Positions 26,238 to 34,409 of a stretch of DNA of 64,000 nt are shown here, in pieces. Location: positions 1 through 64,000 of the forward strand of contig CAMWGV010000003.1 of assembly GCA_947173945.1 (NCBI GenBank), written 5' to 3'. A program made the position numbers and the translations under genes. This DNA comes from an uncultured Lachnospiraceae bacterium. GTDB taxonomy: Bacteria; Bacillota; Clostridia; Lachnospirales; Lachnospiraceae. The notes beneath the pieces were generated by a model. It made no database searches. It saw nothing but the letters and a program-made list of their open reading frames with translations, and was not told where the DNA came from. Within the stretch, counting starts at the first letter, position 1. The number at the start of each line of letters is the position of its first letter.

Positions 26238-27131
26238 ATGTATCATTATAAAATTGGTATATGCGGAGGAGATTTTCATTACAATTTAAAGCTCATGGAA
26301 TATTTAAATGGTCATGAAGATATTCCACTGAAGGCGGCAGTGTTTTCAACGGAAGCAGCAGTGGAGGAATATACTCAAGGTAATAATCTGGATATGTTGC
26401 TGGTAGGTGGAGAGAAGCCTGAAACAGAGCGTGACATACCAATCGCTTTCCTGTTGGAGCAAAGAAATGTGGGAGATGGAATATATAAGTATCAAAGCGC
26501 AGATACAATAGGGAAATCGATTATGGATATGCTTGGTAGAAGAAGCTGTGTAAAAGAGTCATCGTGGATTTGTATTTATTCACCTATAGGGCGGTGTGGA
26601 AAAACGACCCTTGCAAAATGCATTTGTAAATATCTTACAGGAAGTCTTTACATAGATTTGGAGGATTATATAAGCTGCATGCCCAGGGAGGATGAACTTA
26701 AGGATGGAGAGCTTTTTATGTACTACCTCGCATCGGAAAGCGAGGAAATCATTAAGCTCCTAAAGAGACTTGGGGTATCGGAAAAAAACAGGGAAGGGTA
26801 TATCAGGCTTATCGGAACAATTACATATCTTGACAGACAAATAAACTTCAAAATGCTGAGTTGGCTAAAGGCACTTATGGAACAGGAGAAATTCTTCAAA
26901 AATGTAGTTGTGGATATGGGAACGACTTCACTCACAAGCCTTCAAATGCTGGATATATTTGACCGTGTGATTGTTCCGTATAAAGGGGATGAGACAAGCA
27001 TGTGTAAACTCAATAATTTTAAAAGATTGATAAAAGAAAGAATGGGTAAGGAGGTGGAAAAAAAGATGAAATATATTGAATTAACATCAAGTGATATTGC
27101 GGAGGAGGATATAGGCAAGCTTATACTTTGA
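26238..27131 (+). CDS. CpaE/TadZ-like ATPase of the Tad pilus
   Basis: A 297-residue MinD/ParA-like protein. TadZ/CpaE proteins place the pilus machine at the cell pole or membrane. The ATG at 26238 follows GGGAGGT; the upstream TTG is rejected. Residues about 8-100 resemble a diverged receiver-like domain. The deviant Walker A motif is SPIGRCGKTTLAK near residue 122, followed by SLYIDLEDYIS and a Walker B-like VVVDMGTTSLTS. The C-terminal third follows the MinD pattern (DRVIVPYKGDE). It is the second gene of the Tad operon and is followed 31 bases later by the TadA ATPase. Confidence 0.78.
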   Translation: MYHYKIGICGGDFHYNLKLMEYLNGHEDIPLKAAVFSTEAAVEEYTQGNNLDMLLVGGEKPETERDIPIAFLLEQRNVGDGIYKYQSADTIGKSIMDMLGRRSCVKESSWICIYSPIGRCGKTTLAKCICKYLTGSLYIDLEDYISCMPREDELKDGELFMYYLASESEEIIKLLKRLGVSEKNREGYIRLIGTITYLDRQINFKMLSWLKALMEQEKFFKNVVVDMGTTSLTSLQMLDIFDRVIVPYKGDETSMCKLNNFKRLIKERMGKEVEKKMKYIELTSSDIAEEDIGKLIL

Positions 27132-27162
27132 ATTTTAAGACCGTGGGGAGGTGGGAATAGGT

Positions 27163-28407
27163 GTGGATAATACCGGATTAAAGGAAAAACTGAAAAGCAA
27201 GATAATGCTTGATATTGATATGACTGCTACGCTTACAGACAAGGATATTGGACAGGTGATAGATAGATGCATCATTGAGGAGAGTACAAAAACCTATATT
27301 CCTTTAAAGGAGAAGGTAAGACTCAGGGTGGAGCTTTTCAATTCGCTCAGAAAGCTGGATATACTTACAGAGCTTCTTGAGGATGATGAAATCAGTGAGA
27401 TTATGGTTAATGGAGCGAATAATATATTTGTAGAAAAAAAAGGGAGGCTTTTAAGGACAGATAAGCATTTTGAAAGTGAGGACAAGTTACATACGGTTAT
27501 ACAACAAATAGTTGCAGGATGTAACAGGAGGATAAATGAATCAAGTCCTATAGTTGATGCAAGACTGCCGGATGGTTCAAGAGTTAACGTTGTTCAAAAT
27601 CCAGTGTCACTCGGTGGACCGGTTCTGACAATACGGAAGTTTCCTCATAACGAAATCACAATGGAACGCCTTGTACAAATGGGTTCCATAGATAAAAGAG
27701 TTGCAGATATATTAAGTCTTTTGGTTCGTGCAGGATACAACATATTTATTTCGGGAGGAACAGGTTCGGGAAAAACAACATTTTTAAATGCACTGTCAGA
27801 TTTCATTCCTAAAGATGAAAGGATTGTAACTATAGAGGATTCGGCAGAACTGCAAATTCAGGGCGTGGAAAATCTGGTGCGCCTTGAAGCAAAGGGGGCC
27901 AACATTGAGGGTGACAATGAAATTACAATAAGAAATCTGATTAAGGCAAGTCTTCGGATGAGGCCTGACAGAATTATAGTTGGGGAGGTGAGAGATGAGG
28001 CAGCTATAGATATGCTTGCAGCAATGGGAACAGGTCATGATGGAAGCTTAAGCACAGGACATGCAAATTCAGCAAGAGATATGGTAAGCCGACTGGAGAC
28101 GATGGTTCTTATGGGAATGGATATACCTCTTACTGCTGTGAGGATGCAAATAGCTTCCGCTGTAGATATTATTATCCATTTGGGTAGGCTCAGAGATAAG
28201 ACAAGGCGGGTTATTGACATAGAGGAGGTGTGTAAAATGTTTGATGGCAATGTAAATTTAAACAAGCTATTTGAGTTTGTTGAGCTTTCAGAAGGGGATG
28301 CCAGAGTGAAAGGTAGTATGAAAAAGGTAAATGATTTGATTAACACTTCAAAGCTTATGAGTGCAGGACTGATTAATCAATATAGGGAGGTATGGAGTGA
28401 AATATAA
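27163..28407 (+). CDS. tadA: Tad pilus assembly ATPase TadA/CpaF
   Basis: A 414-residue secretion ATPase of the VirB11/CpaF family that powers pilus extension and probably retraction. The GTG at 27163 has GGGGAGGTGG upstream at correct spacing; a GTG at 27151 lies inside that ribosome site. Motifs in order: EISEIMVNGANNIFVEKKG in the N-terminal domain, Walker A FISGGTGSGKTTFLNAL, the Asp box TIEDSAELQIQ, Walker B RMRPDRIIVGEVRDEAA, and the His box MGTGHDGSLSTGHAN. It is a full-length family member without obvious defects. Its last 11 bases overlap tadB. Confidence 0.94.
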   Translation: MDNTGLKEKLKSKIMLDIDMTATLTDKDIGQVIDRCIIEESTKTYIPLKEKVRLRVELFNSLRKLDILTELLEDDEISEIMVNGANNIFVEKKGRLLRTDKHFESEDKLHTVIQQIVAGCNRRINESSPIVDARLPDGSRVNVVQNPVSLGGPVLTIRKFPHNEITMERLVQMGSIDKRVADILSLLVRAGYNIFISGGTGSGKTTFLNALSDFIPKDERIVTIEDSAELQIQGVENLVRLEAKGANIEGDNEITIRNLIKASLRMRPDRIIVGEVRDEAAIDMLAAMGTGHDGSLSTGHANSARDMVSRLETMVLMGMDIPLTAVRMQIASAVDIIIHLGRLRDKTRRVIDIEEVCKMFDGNVNLNKLFEFVELSEGDARVKGSMKKVNDLINTSKLMSAGLINQYREVWSEI

Positions 28408-29131
28408 GCTTTACACACCGGGGGTAGGCTGGTACATAGTGGAGCTTGTAAGGCTTGGTGCTATAGGTGTAATATGCAGCTTTTTGTTTTATGACAAATG
28501 GTGGGGAGTGCTTTTGTTGCAGCCATATTTGATATATCTGCACAAAAAAAGACTGGTTTTATTTAAAAATGATAAAAAAAGAAGCTTGCGTGAGGATTTT
28601 AAAAATGTGGTGGTTGGATTATCGGCGGCTTTATCAGCAGGGTATTCTATAGAAAATGCATTTTCCTATGTACTGGATGAGCTTGAGAGTGCAGAGGAAC
28701 AAAATTATATGGAAGATGAGCTTAAACTCATGTTAAATAAAATTTCCTGTGGAAGTGGTATCGATGAGGTTATGAGAGAGTTGGGGGATAAGAGCGAAAT
28801 ATCGGAAATAAGTCAATTATCAAGCCTGCTGGCTATAGGAAAAAAATATGGAGGAAATATTATTCATATTTTCAGGCAGTTTGCCTCTAGCATGGCAGAA
28901 AAAAGTTCTATAGAGCTTGAGATAAACACAATGATTGCAGCTAAAAAGCTGGAAGGAAAAATAATGACTGTTATGCCATTTATGATTATGTTATATCTTC
29001 GGATTACGGGAGTATCCTATTCGGATATCTTATATAAAAGTCTGTTTGGGCATGTTTTTATGACGGTATGTCTTGGTATAACAGCCGGTATGACACTTGC
29101 AATCGATAGAATCACCACAATAACCGTGTAG
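28397..29131 (+). CDS. tadB: Tad pilus inner-membrane protein TadB
   Basis: A 244-residue type II secretion F-domain protein. The start is a GTG overlapping the tadA end, 6 bases after GGGAGG. Two N-terminal membrane segments (about 12-50) precede a cytosolic F domain with LREDFKNVVVGLSAALSAGY, IENAFSYVLDEL and LLAIGKKYGGNIIHIFRQF, and the C-terminus has two further segments. TadB and TadC form the platform on which TadA acts. Its length is shorter than proteobacterial TadB (about 320), which is usual for Clostridia. Confidence 0.88.
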   Translation: MKYKLYTPGVGWYIVELVRLGAIGVICSFLFYDKWWGVLLLQPYLIYLHKKRLVLFKNDKKRSLREDFKNVVVGLSAALSAGYSIENAFSYVLDELESAEEQNYMEDELKLMLNKISCGSGIDEVMRELGDKSEISEISQLSSLLAIGKKYGGNIIHIFRQFASSMAEKSSIELEINTMIAAKKLEGKIMTVMPFMIMLYLRITGVSYSDILYKSLFGHVFMTVCLGITAGMTLAIDRITTITV

Positions 29132-29171
29132 TGCCTGCAATTATTAAGTTAAATCAACATGGAGGAACAAT

Positions 29172-30479
29172 ATGATTACAGTAAACATATTAGTGCTTGT
29201 TTTGTATATATTTCTTGTTATTATAAGCAGGCATCATTTCAGTAAATATAAGGGAGGCGTGAAGAAATCTAAATTTGTCAGGAAGCACGTTGTTTGCCCA
29301 TTGCCAGTTACGAAAAAGCGGGTGGTGCTATGTCTGATTTTCTTCTTTATATTTAATCTCCTGTCACTTGCTGCTGCGATAGTGGACAGAAAGGGGGATG
29401 ACAGCAGCAATCTTATATCAAGGGACGGATATGGCGGAAAGACGAAGGAATATGAAATAAACATGGATTATCAAGGGGACAACACCAAGCTAAATTATGA
29501 GGTTTTGCCTTTGGAATATACAGCTTCAGAATTTTATGAGGAAAGTGAAAAGCTGTTTAGAGAGTATGAGAATGAGCTTGTAGGTGATAACACAGATTTG
29601 ATGCATGTTTATTATGACATATGTATTCCGGAGGAGCGTCAGAAGCATTTTGAGCTTACATGGATGATAAGTGAGCCTGATATCGTTGCCTCAACCGGAC
29701 AGGTGCACAGGGAAAAGCTTGATGTGAAAAAGTATGTTACGCTTACTGCCATATTGGAATATGGAGATTATATAAATAGTCACGAATATACTCTTGGAAT
29801 TGAACCTATGGGTGAACCGGGAGTTCTGGAGAAGGTGCAGGAGGAACTTGACAATTTAGAGAAAGAGAATCGTAACCAAAGGGAGATACAAATTCCGGAT
29901 GAAATATCCGGAGTTAAGATATCATTACAGCAGGAAACAAACAATACATCTGTTCAAATTTTTACGTTTGGTTTTATTTTTTGTATTATTTTTGCACTTG
30001 GAGAAGCTGTAGATAAACGCAAAAGAATCAGTGATAGAAATAGGGTGCTAATGGATTTGTATCCTGAGTTTGTAAATAGTTTATGGCTTTTTCTGAGTGC
30101 AGGTTTGACGGTGAAATCAGGGATATGTCGGATGATTAAAATGAATAAAGAAAAGAATGTTTTAGTTTTAGAGATGGAGCATGCAATTAATCAAATTGAC
30201 TCCGGCTTAGATGAGTGTACGGCTTATGAGGAACTGGGACAAAGATTAGGACCCGTGGCCTACAGACGGCTTATGCATCAGATAAGCAGAAATTTAAAAA
30301 TAGGAACGAAGGATCTGCTTAAGCTTATGGAAAATGAAGTCATCGTCTCGATGGAAATAAAAAAAGAAAATGTGAAGAAAAAGGGGGAGGAAGCTTCCAC
30401 GAAGCTTTTAATTCCTATGGTTGTAATGCTTCTTGTTGTGATGCTCATAATAGTTACTCCGGTTCTGGTGAGCTTATAA
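29172..30479 (+). CDS. tadC: TadC-like platform protein with an inserted extracytoplasmic domain
   Basis: A 435-residue type II secretion F-like protein. The C-terminal 160 residues carry the F domain (LYPEFVNSLWLFLSAGLTVK, YEELGQRLGPVAYRRLMHQI, then a final membrane helix IPMVVMLLVVMLIIVTPVLV). Before it are an N-terminal membrane segment (4-20), a basic cytosolic stretch, a second segment (50-70), and about 180 polar residues (beginning DRKGDDSSNLISRDGYGG) up to a third segment near 265. By the positive-inside rule this middle part should lie outside the membrane. Ordinary TadC lacks it. AGGAACAAT precedes the ATG. The gene lies between tadB and the pilin. Confidence 0.8.
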   Translation: MITVNILVLVLYIFLVIISRHHFSKYKGGVKKSKFVRKHVVCPLPVTKKRVVLCLIFFFIFNLLSLAAAIVDRKGDDSSNLISRDGYGGKTKEYEINMDYQGDNTKLNYEVLPLEYTASEFYEESEKLFREYENELVGDNTDLMHVYYDICIPEERQKHFELTWMISEPDIVASTGQVHREKLDVKKYVTLTAILEYGDYINSHEYTLGIEPMGEPGVLEKVQEELDNLEKENRNQREIQIPDEISGVKISLQQETNNTSVQIFTFGFIFCIIFALGEAVDKRKRISDRNRVLMDLYPEFVNSLWLFLSAGLTVKSGICRMIKMNKEKNVLVLEMEHAINQIDSGLDECTAYEELGQRLGPVAYRRLMHQISRNLKIGTKDLLKLMENEVIVSMEIKKENVKKKGEEASTKLLIPMVVMLLVVMLIIVTPVLVSL

Positions 30480-30504
30480 CTAAGAAAAAATGGAGGTACA
30501 CGTT

Positions 30505-30672
30505 ATGATAAAAAGGTTTATGGTGGACGAAGATGGTATGGGTGTTGTGGAGGTCATTTTAATTATGGTAGTTCTGATTGCCATGGTCGCTATATTTCAA
30601 AAGCAGATTAAGGCATTGGTTATGAATATCTGGAGATCCATAAATTCAGATGCCAGTGATATATACTCATAA
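30505..30672 (+). CDS. Flp1-like major pilin
   Basis: A 55-residue type IVb prepilin. The ATG at 30505 follows GGAGG by 8 bases; the longer frame from 30490 includes that site and is rejected. A short charged leader (MIKRFMVDEDG) ends in Gly11, then the mature protein begins MGVVEVILIMVVLIAMVAIF with the conserved Glu at +5. This matches cleavage by the A24 prepilin peptidase at the head of the operon. The rest is a short amphipathic tail. It is the structural subunit of the pilus, in the position between tadC and the pseudopilins typical of Clostridial Tad loci. Confidence 0.9.
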   Translation: MIKRFMVDEDGMGVVEVILIMVVLIAMVAIFQKQIKALVMNIWRSINSDASDIYS

Positions 30673-30733
30673 ATGCCTTATAAAACTCACAACATTGGAT
30701 AAATAAAGGTAATAGGAGGAATAGGAGGAGAAC

Positions 30734-32233
30734 ATGAAAAATAGTGGACAGATAACAGTGTTTTTATGTCTGATTATGAGCGGAATACTTTTGGTCGCTA
30801 TGACTGTTATAAGTATAATTAACAGATTGTCAGCGGAAGAAAAGGCGGCTATAGCAACGAAAGGAGTGATATCAGATATAAAGGCTGAATACAACACTTA
30901 CATATTTGAACATTATCATGTTCTCCTTTTTGATAAAACGTTAGGAGGATTAAGTGAAGCTGACATCGAGCAAAGACTTGAAAATAATATATCCGGAAGG
31001 CTGGGCAAAAGCTTTGCCATAGAACAGGCTGTGGTTAGTGATTATACATATATATGGCAGAATGAATGTGCCGAGTTAAAAAAGCAGATTGAGGATTATA
31101 CAAAATATGCAGTCATAAAAAATGAGGCAGATAAGATTATGGAAAAAGTAGGAGAGGGAAACGATACGTTGCCGGATGAGGTTGTTAATGATATAGAAGC
31201 AAGGGACAAGGAACAACGTGAGGCTAAAGAAAAAATAAAGAAGGAGGAAATAAACCAAATAAAAGAGCAGGAAACAAAACAGGATGAAAACAAAGATACA
31301 TCTGAGCAGAGCAAACAAAACGAGAACAAAGAAAATGAGAATAAAGAGGGAGGTAGTGTAAAAGATCCGAGAAATTTTACGAAATCAATAAATAACGTTG
31401 GATTGCTTTGGTTCGTAATTCCGGAGGACATGGAGATCAGTGCTGCTCAAATTAATCTGGATGAATGCATTTCCAACAAAAGGAAAGGGAACATTCGGGA
31501 TATGGTAAACATCAATATGGAATTTGATGATTGCAAGGATATGGTTAAGGATATGAAATCCGAGGAGGGCTGGAAGGATGGTCTGTTGTCATCAGCATGC
31601 GGTCTGGCATACAGTGTGGAGGTTTTTAACTGTGCTGTTAACACAGATATAAATGACAGTTCTGTTTTAAGCTATGAGCTTGAATATCTTGTGAGTGGTA
31701 AAAATACTGACCGAAAAAATTTGGAAAAAACCGTGGCTAGAATCGTTTTACTGCGTTTCCCTCAAAATTATGTGTATCTTATTTCTGATGGCGCAAGAAT
31801 GAAAAAGGTAATGAAAATCGCAAGGAGCCTTGCAGTTAAGACCAAAATACCTGCATCGGTTTACAAGGTTCTGATAGCAGGGTGTTGGTCATATGTGGAG
31901 GGGATTGCAGACGTAAGGGTGTTGATGAAGGGTGAAAAAATACCTTTTATGAAAAGCAATGAAAGCTGGATAACGGATATAAATCATTTGGGTGAAAGCA
32001 TATATGAGGGCAAAGGGCATGAGGATGGAACCTGTTATGAGGATTATATTATGATGCTCCTTGCTATAAATATGAATCGGACATATTTTAGGATGCTGGA
32101 CCTCATGGATATGAATGCAAGCGTTGAAGACACTGATTTTGATATTGAAAATGGGGCAACAGGCCTGAGGGTGGATTTTAAAATGACATATGGAGAAAAA
32201 GAATATAGTATCAGGCAGCAGGGAGGTTATTAA
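30734..32233 (+). CDS. DUF5702-type Tad-locus protein
   Basis: A 499-residue protein with an N-terminal pilin-like membrane helix (SGQITVFLCLIMSGILLVAM) preceded by only three residues and followed by a long extracytoplasmic domain. Residues about 155-205 are a Lys/Glu/Gln-rich coiled segment. I assign it to the DUF5702 family from memory of the QITVFL start and of its place in Clostridial Tad loci. Two consecutive ribosome sites (AGGAGGAATAGGAGGAG) precede the ATG through a 9-bp tandem duplication. A minor pilin or assembly scaffold role is inferred. An inverted-repeat element begins at its stop codon. Confidence 0.7.
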   Translation: MKNSGQITVFLCLIMSGILLVAMTVISIINRLSAEEKAAIATKGVISDIKAEYNTYIFEHYHVLLFDKTLGGLSEADIEQRLENNISGRLGKSFAIEQAVVSDYTYIWQNECAELKKQIEDYTKYAVIKNEADKIMEKVGEGNDTLPDEVVNDIEARDKEQREAKEKIKKEEINQIKEQETKQDENKDTSEQSKQNENKENENKEGGSVKDPRNFTKSINNVGLLWFVIPEDMEISAAQINLDECISNKRKGNIRDMVNINMEFDDCKDMVKDMKSEEGWKDGLLSSACGLAYSVEVFNCAVNTDINDSSVLSYELEYLVSGKNTDRKNLEKTVARIVLLRFPQNYVYLISDGARMKKVMKIARSLAVKTKIPASVYKVLIAGCWSYVEGIADVRVLMKGEKIPFMKSNESWITDINHLGESIYEGKGHEDGTCYEDYIMMLLAINMNRTYFRMLDLMDMNASVEDTDFDIENGATGLRVDFKMTYGEKEYSIRQQGGY

Positions 32234-32329
32234 TGTCATTTGTCCTAACGTTTCCTGTCCTGCCATCTTAAAAAAATCCTCTCCGGGTGCAAACTATACG
32301 AAGGGCAGGGGCGTTAGGACAGATGACAT
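32233..32329. repeat. 97-bp inverted-repeat element between two pilus genes
   Basis: ATGTCATTTGTCCTAACG (32233-32250) and CGTTAGGACAGATGACAT (32312-32329) pair over 18 positions with one wobble, and after a one-base bulge about ten more weak pairs follow inward. The element starts on the last base of the DUF5702 stop codon and ends 10 bases before the next start codon. No U-tract follows the stem. It could be a small non-autonomous insertion or an intra-operon processing hairpin. Confidence 0.75.
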
Positions 32330-32339
32330 AAAAGGATGT

Positions 32340-33086
32340 ATGAAAAAGTTTAAGAATAATAAAGGAAACACAGTTGTTGAGGCTACTCTTATACTTCCGA
32401 TATTTTTGTTTGCCATGTTGGCATTGTATAGCTTTTGTCAATGTAAAATTGCAGAAAATCTGATATTTGAAGCGGCATCGGAAACAGCGGAATATCTGGC
32501 AGAGTATTCTTATATAGGGAATGGAAATAAGCTGATAACAGAGTATCGGTTTAAAAAATATCTGGACAATGAAGAACTTGTGGGAAGATATGTAACAGGT
32601 GGAATATCAGGAGTGGATTTTTCCGGTTCAAATTATTTGGATGATAATTACAATGTTGTCCTTCATGTGAGCTATAAGCTGAATATCAAAGTGCCTTTTT
32701 TTGATAAGTTTAATGAAAGAAAAAAATATACGATTACGCAGCGTGCATATATAGGCAATAAAAATAATTCAGAGCAAAACGAATATGAGAGTGAGACATA
32801 TGTGTATGTTACGGATAACAGGGATGTATATCATTTGAGCAGAAGTTGTACGCATCTGTCGTTGTCTGTTTCAAATGTAAGCAGGAAAATTGCAGGTGAC
32901 AGGGGATTGCGGCCTTGTGAATTTTGCGGAGATGACTATACAAGTTTTGTTTACATAACACAGACAGGAAATGCATATCATTCAGACAGAACCTGCGGTG
33001 GTCTTAAAAGGACAGTTTACAAGGTCAGCATAAGGGAGATTGGAAAGCTGCCGCCATGTATGAGATGTGGAGGAACAATTAAATGA
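32340..33086 (+). CDS. TadE-like pseudopilin with two cysteine-rich C-terminal repeats
   Basis: A 248-residue protein. The start at 32340 follows AAAGGATG; the longer frame from 32190 would run through the inverted-repeat element. The N-terminus is TadE-like: KGNTVVEATLILPIFLFAML with Glu +5. After about 120 residues of mature domain come two repeats of the form Y-H-x(4)-C-x(n)-P-C-x-x-C: YHLSRSCTHL to RPCEFCG, and YHSDRTCGGL to PPCMRCGG. These look like Ada-type or zinc-ribbon modules and are unusual on an extracellular pilin. Its last 4 bases overlap the next gene (ATGA). Confidence 0.78.
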   Translation: MKKFKNNKGNTVVEATLILPIFLFAMLALYSFCQCKIAENLIFEAASETAEYLAEYSYIGNGNKLITEYRFKKYLDNEELVGRYVTGGISGVDFSGSNYLDDNYNVVLHVSYKLNIKVPFFDKFNERKKYTITQRAYIGNKNNSEQNEYESETYVYVTDNRDVYHLSRSCTHLSLSVSNVSRKIAGDRGLRPCEFCGDDYTSFVYITQTGNAYHSDRTCGGLKRTVYKVSIREIGKLPPCMRCGGTIK

Positions 33087-33457
33087 AAAAAACATTCAAA
33101 TGGGGAATTTGTAACAGTGGAAGCACTACAGTGGAAATGTGTCTTGTTATGCCGATTGTGTTCATTGTTATTGTATTATGCATAGCGCTTTTAGTAAATT
33201 CATCTGTTGATATGAAGGCTCAGCAAATGGCATACAGCACAATATATACATACGATGTTGATATGGACAATAAGGATATAAATATAGAAAACAGATGGAA
33301 GCTTTATACGGAAAAAGGATTCGTCAAAGCAGAGCCGAAGGACATAAGGGGAATATTAGGATATAGTAATCAGATTGTTTTATACTGTACGGAATACAAC
33401 AAATGTACGGAACGATTAAGGAGATGGCAGGCTTATGGAGATATATTTCAGGAGTAG
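33083..33457 (+). CDS. Second TadE-like pseudopilin
   Basis: A 124-residue protein with a type IV pilin-like N-terminus (SGSTTVEMCLVMPIVFIVIV, Glu at the +5 position) and a short extracytoplasmic part. The start overlaps the preceding pseudopilin gene by 4 bases and its 3' end overlaps the FHA gene by 23 bases, so it is translated as part of the operon. Minor pilins of this type are thought to prime or cap pili. Beyond the N-terminal helix I see no conserved motif. Confidence 0.72.
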   Translation: MKKTFKWGICNSGSTTVEMCLVMPIVFIVIVLCIALLVNSSVDMKAQQMAYSTIYTYDVDMDNKDINIENRWKLYTEKGFVKAEPKDIRGILGYSNQIVLYCTEYNKCTERLRRWQAYGDIFQE

Positions 33458-34343
33458 TGATTTGGAAAATTATGTGGATATAAAAATAGGGAGTCTGAAA
33501 GAGCTTAAAGAATCTTCATCAGGTTACAAGCTGCCTATGATTGAAGAAAATAACATACCATATATGCTTAGACCTTCAAGCGGTGAAATAGATGGTGAGA
33601 TATGGCTCAAATACCTGACAGGTACATCTTATATTTTAGAACGTGTACTTTATAAGCTCAGACTGGATGGAGCCATGCTCAGACTTATATTTTCACAGAT
33701 ATGTGAGTGTATAGTGAGTCTTGAAAAATATCTTCTTGACGCAGAAGACCTTGTATTGGAACCACAATATATTTTGTATAGGGCAGATGTAAGGAATATA
33801 GGGCTTATATATGTTCCCGGATACAGTAGGGATATAAAGACACAGATAAGACTTTTACTTGAGACACTTATGAAAAGGTTTGATCATCGGGACAGACCGG
33901 GTCTTGTATATATGTATGGGCTTTATGACATGATTTGCAGAGATACCGTATCTCTTGGACAATTCAGGGAGGAAGTACTGAAAGAAATAAAGGATGTAGA
34001 ATGTATATTACCGGATAAAAAAACCAAACATAAGGAGGAGGCTAAGATTACAGGGCTTGTTCCACTGACAAATGGTGCACTTTCATCTATAGAGCTTAAT
34101 GACTATAGTGATACGATTGTTATAGGACGTGGAAAACGGGAGTCAGATTACAGGTTGACCACCAATCAGATAAGCCGTATTCATGCATGTATATATAAAC
34201 AGGGTGATGAAATAATAATTAAAGATGCGGATTCTACAAACGGAACATTTCTAAACTACGAACGTTTAGGACCGGGAGAAGGTCGAATATTGCGGCAGGG
34301 AGACGTAATATCATTTGCCAATGAGGAATTCTTCGTTAAATAG
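33435..34343 (+). CDS. DUF6382-FHA domain protein
   Basis: A 302-residue cytosolic protein. Residues 1-190 match the DUF6382 type seen in Gram-positive Tad loci (YMLRPSSGEIDGEIWLKYLT, then AEDLVLEPQYILYRADVRNI). Residues about 215-302 are an FHA phosphothreonine-binding domain: IVIGRGKRESDYRLTTNQIS, then RIHACIYKQGD, then DADSTNGTFLNYERL. FHA domains read Ser/Thr phosphorylation, so the pilus machine may be kinase-regulated; no kinase gene lies here. It overlaps the pseudopilin upstream and is the last gene before the operon terminator. Confidence 0.85.
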   Translation: MEIYFRSSDLENYVDIKIGSLKELKESSSGYKLPMIEENNIPYMLRPSSGEIDGEIWLKYLTGTSYILERVLYKLRLDGAMLRLIFSQICECIVSLEKYLLDAEDLVLEPQYILYRADVRNIGLIYVPGYSRDIKTQIRLLLETLMKRFDHRDRPGLVYMYGLYDMICRDTVSLGQFREEVLKEIKDVECILPDKKTKHKEEAKITGLVPLTNGALSSIELNDYSDTIVIGRGKRESDYRLTTNQISRIHACIYKQGDEIIIKDADSTNGTFLNYERLGPGEGRILRQGDVISFANEEFFVK

Positions 34344-34366
34344 CCTTTACTAAAAAGGCTATTTTT
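34338..34366 (+). terminator. Terminator of the Tad operon
   Basis: AAATAGCCTTT (34338-34348) and AAAGGCTATTT (34354-34364) form a perfect 11-bp stem with a 5-base loop and a T-run. It begins at the stop codon of the FHA gene. Confidence 0.88.
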
Positions 34367-34409
34367 GTTATATTAAAGTATATGTGACTAATTTTAAGAG
34401 GTGGATAAA

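Noticed and set aside
31076..31431. Minus-strand frames opposite the DUF5702 coiled segment
   Set aside because: They are the low-complexity antisense of Lys/Glu codons (Phe/Leu/Ser-rich).
32190..32339. N-terminal extension of the first TadE-like gene
   Set aside because: It overlaps the preceding gene and runs through the inverted-repeat element; the ATG at 32340 has a ribosome site directly before the pilin signal.
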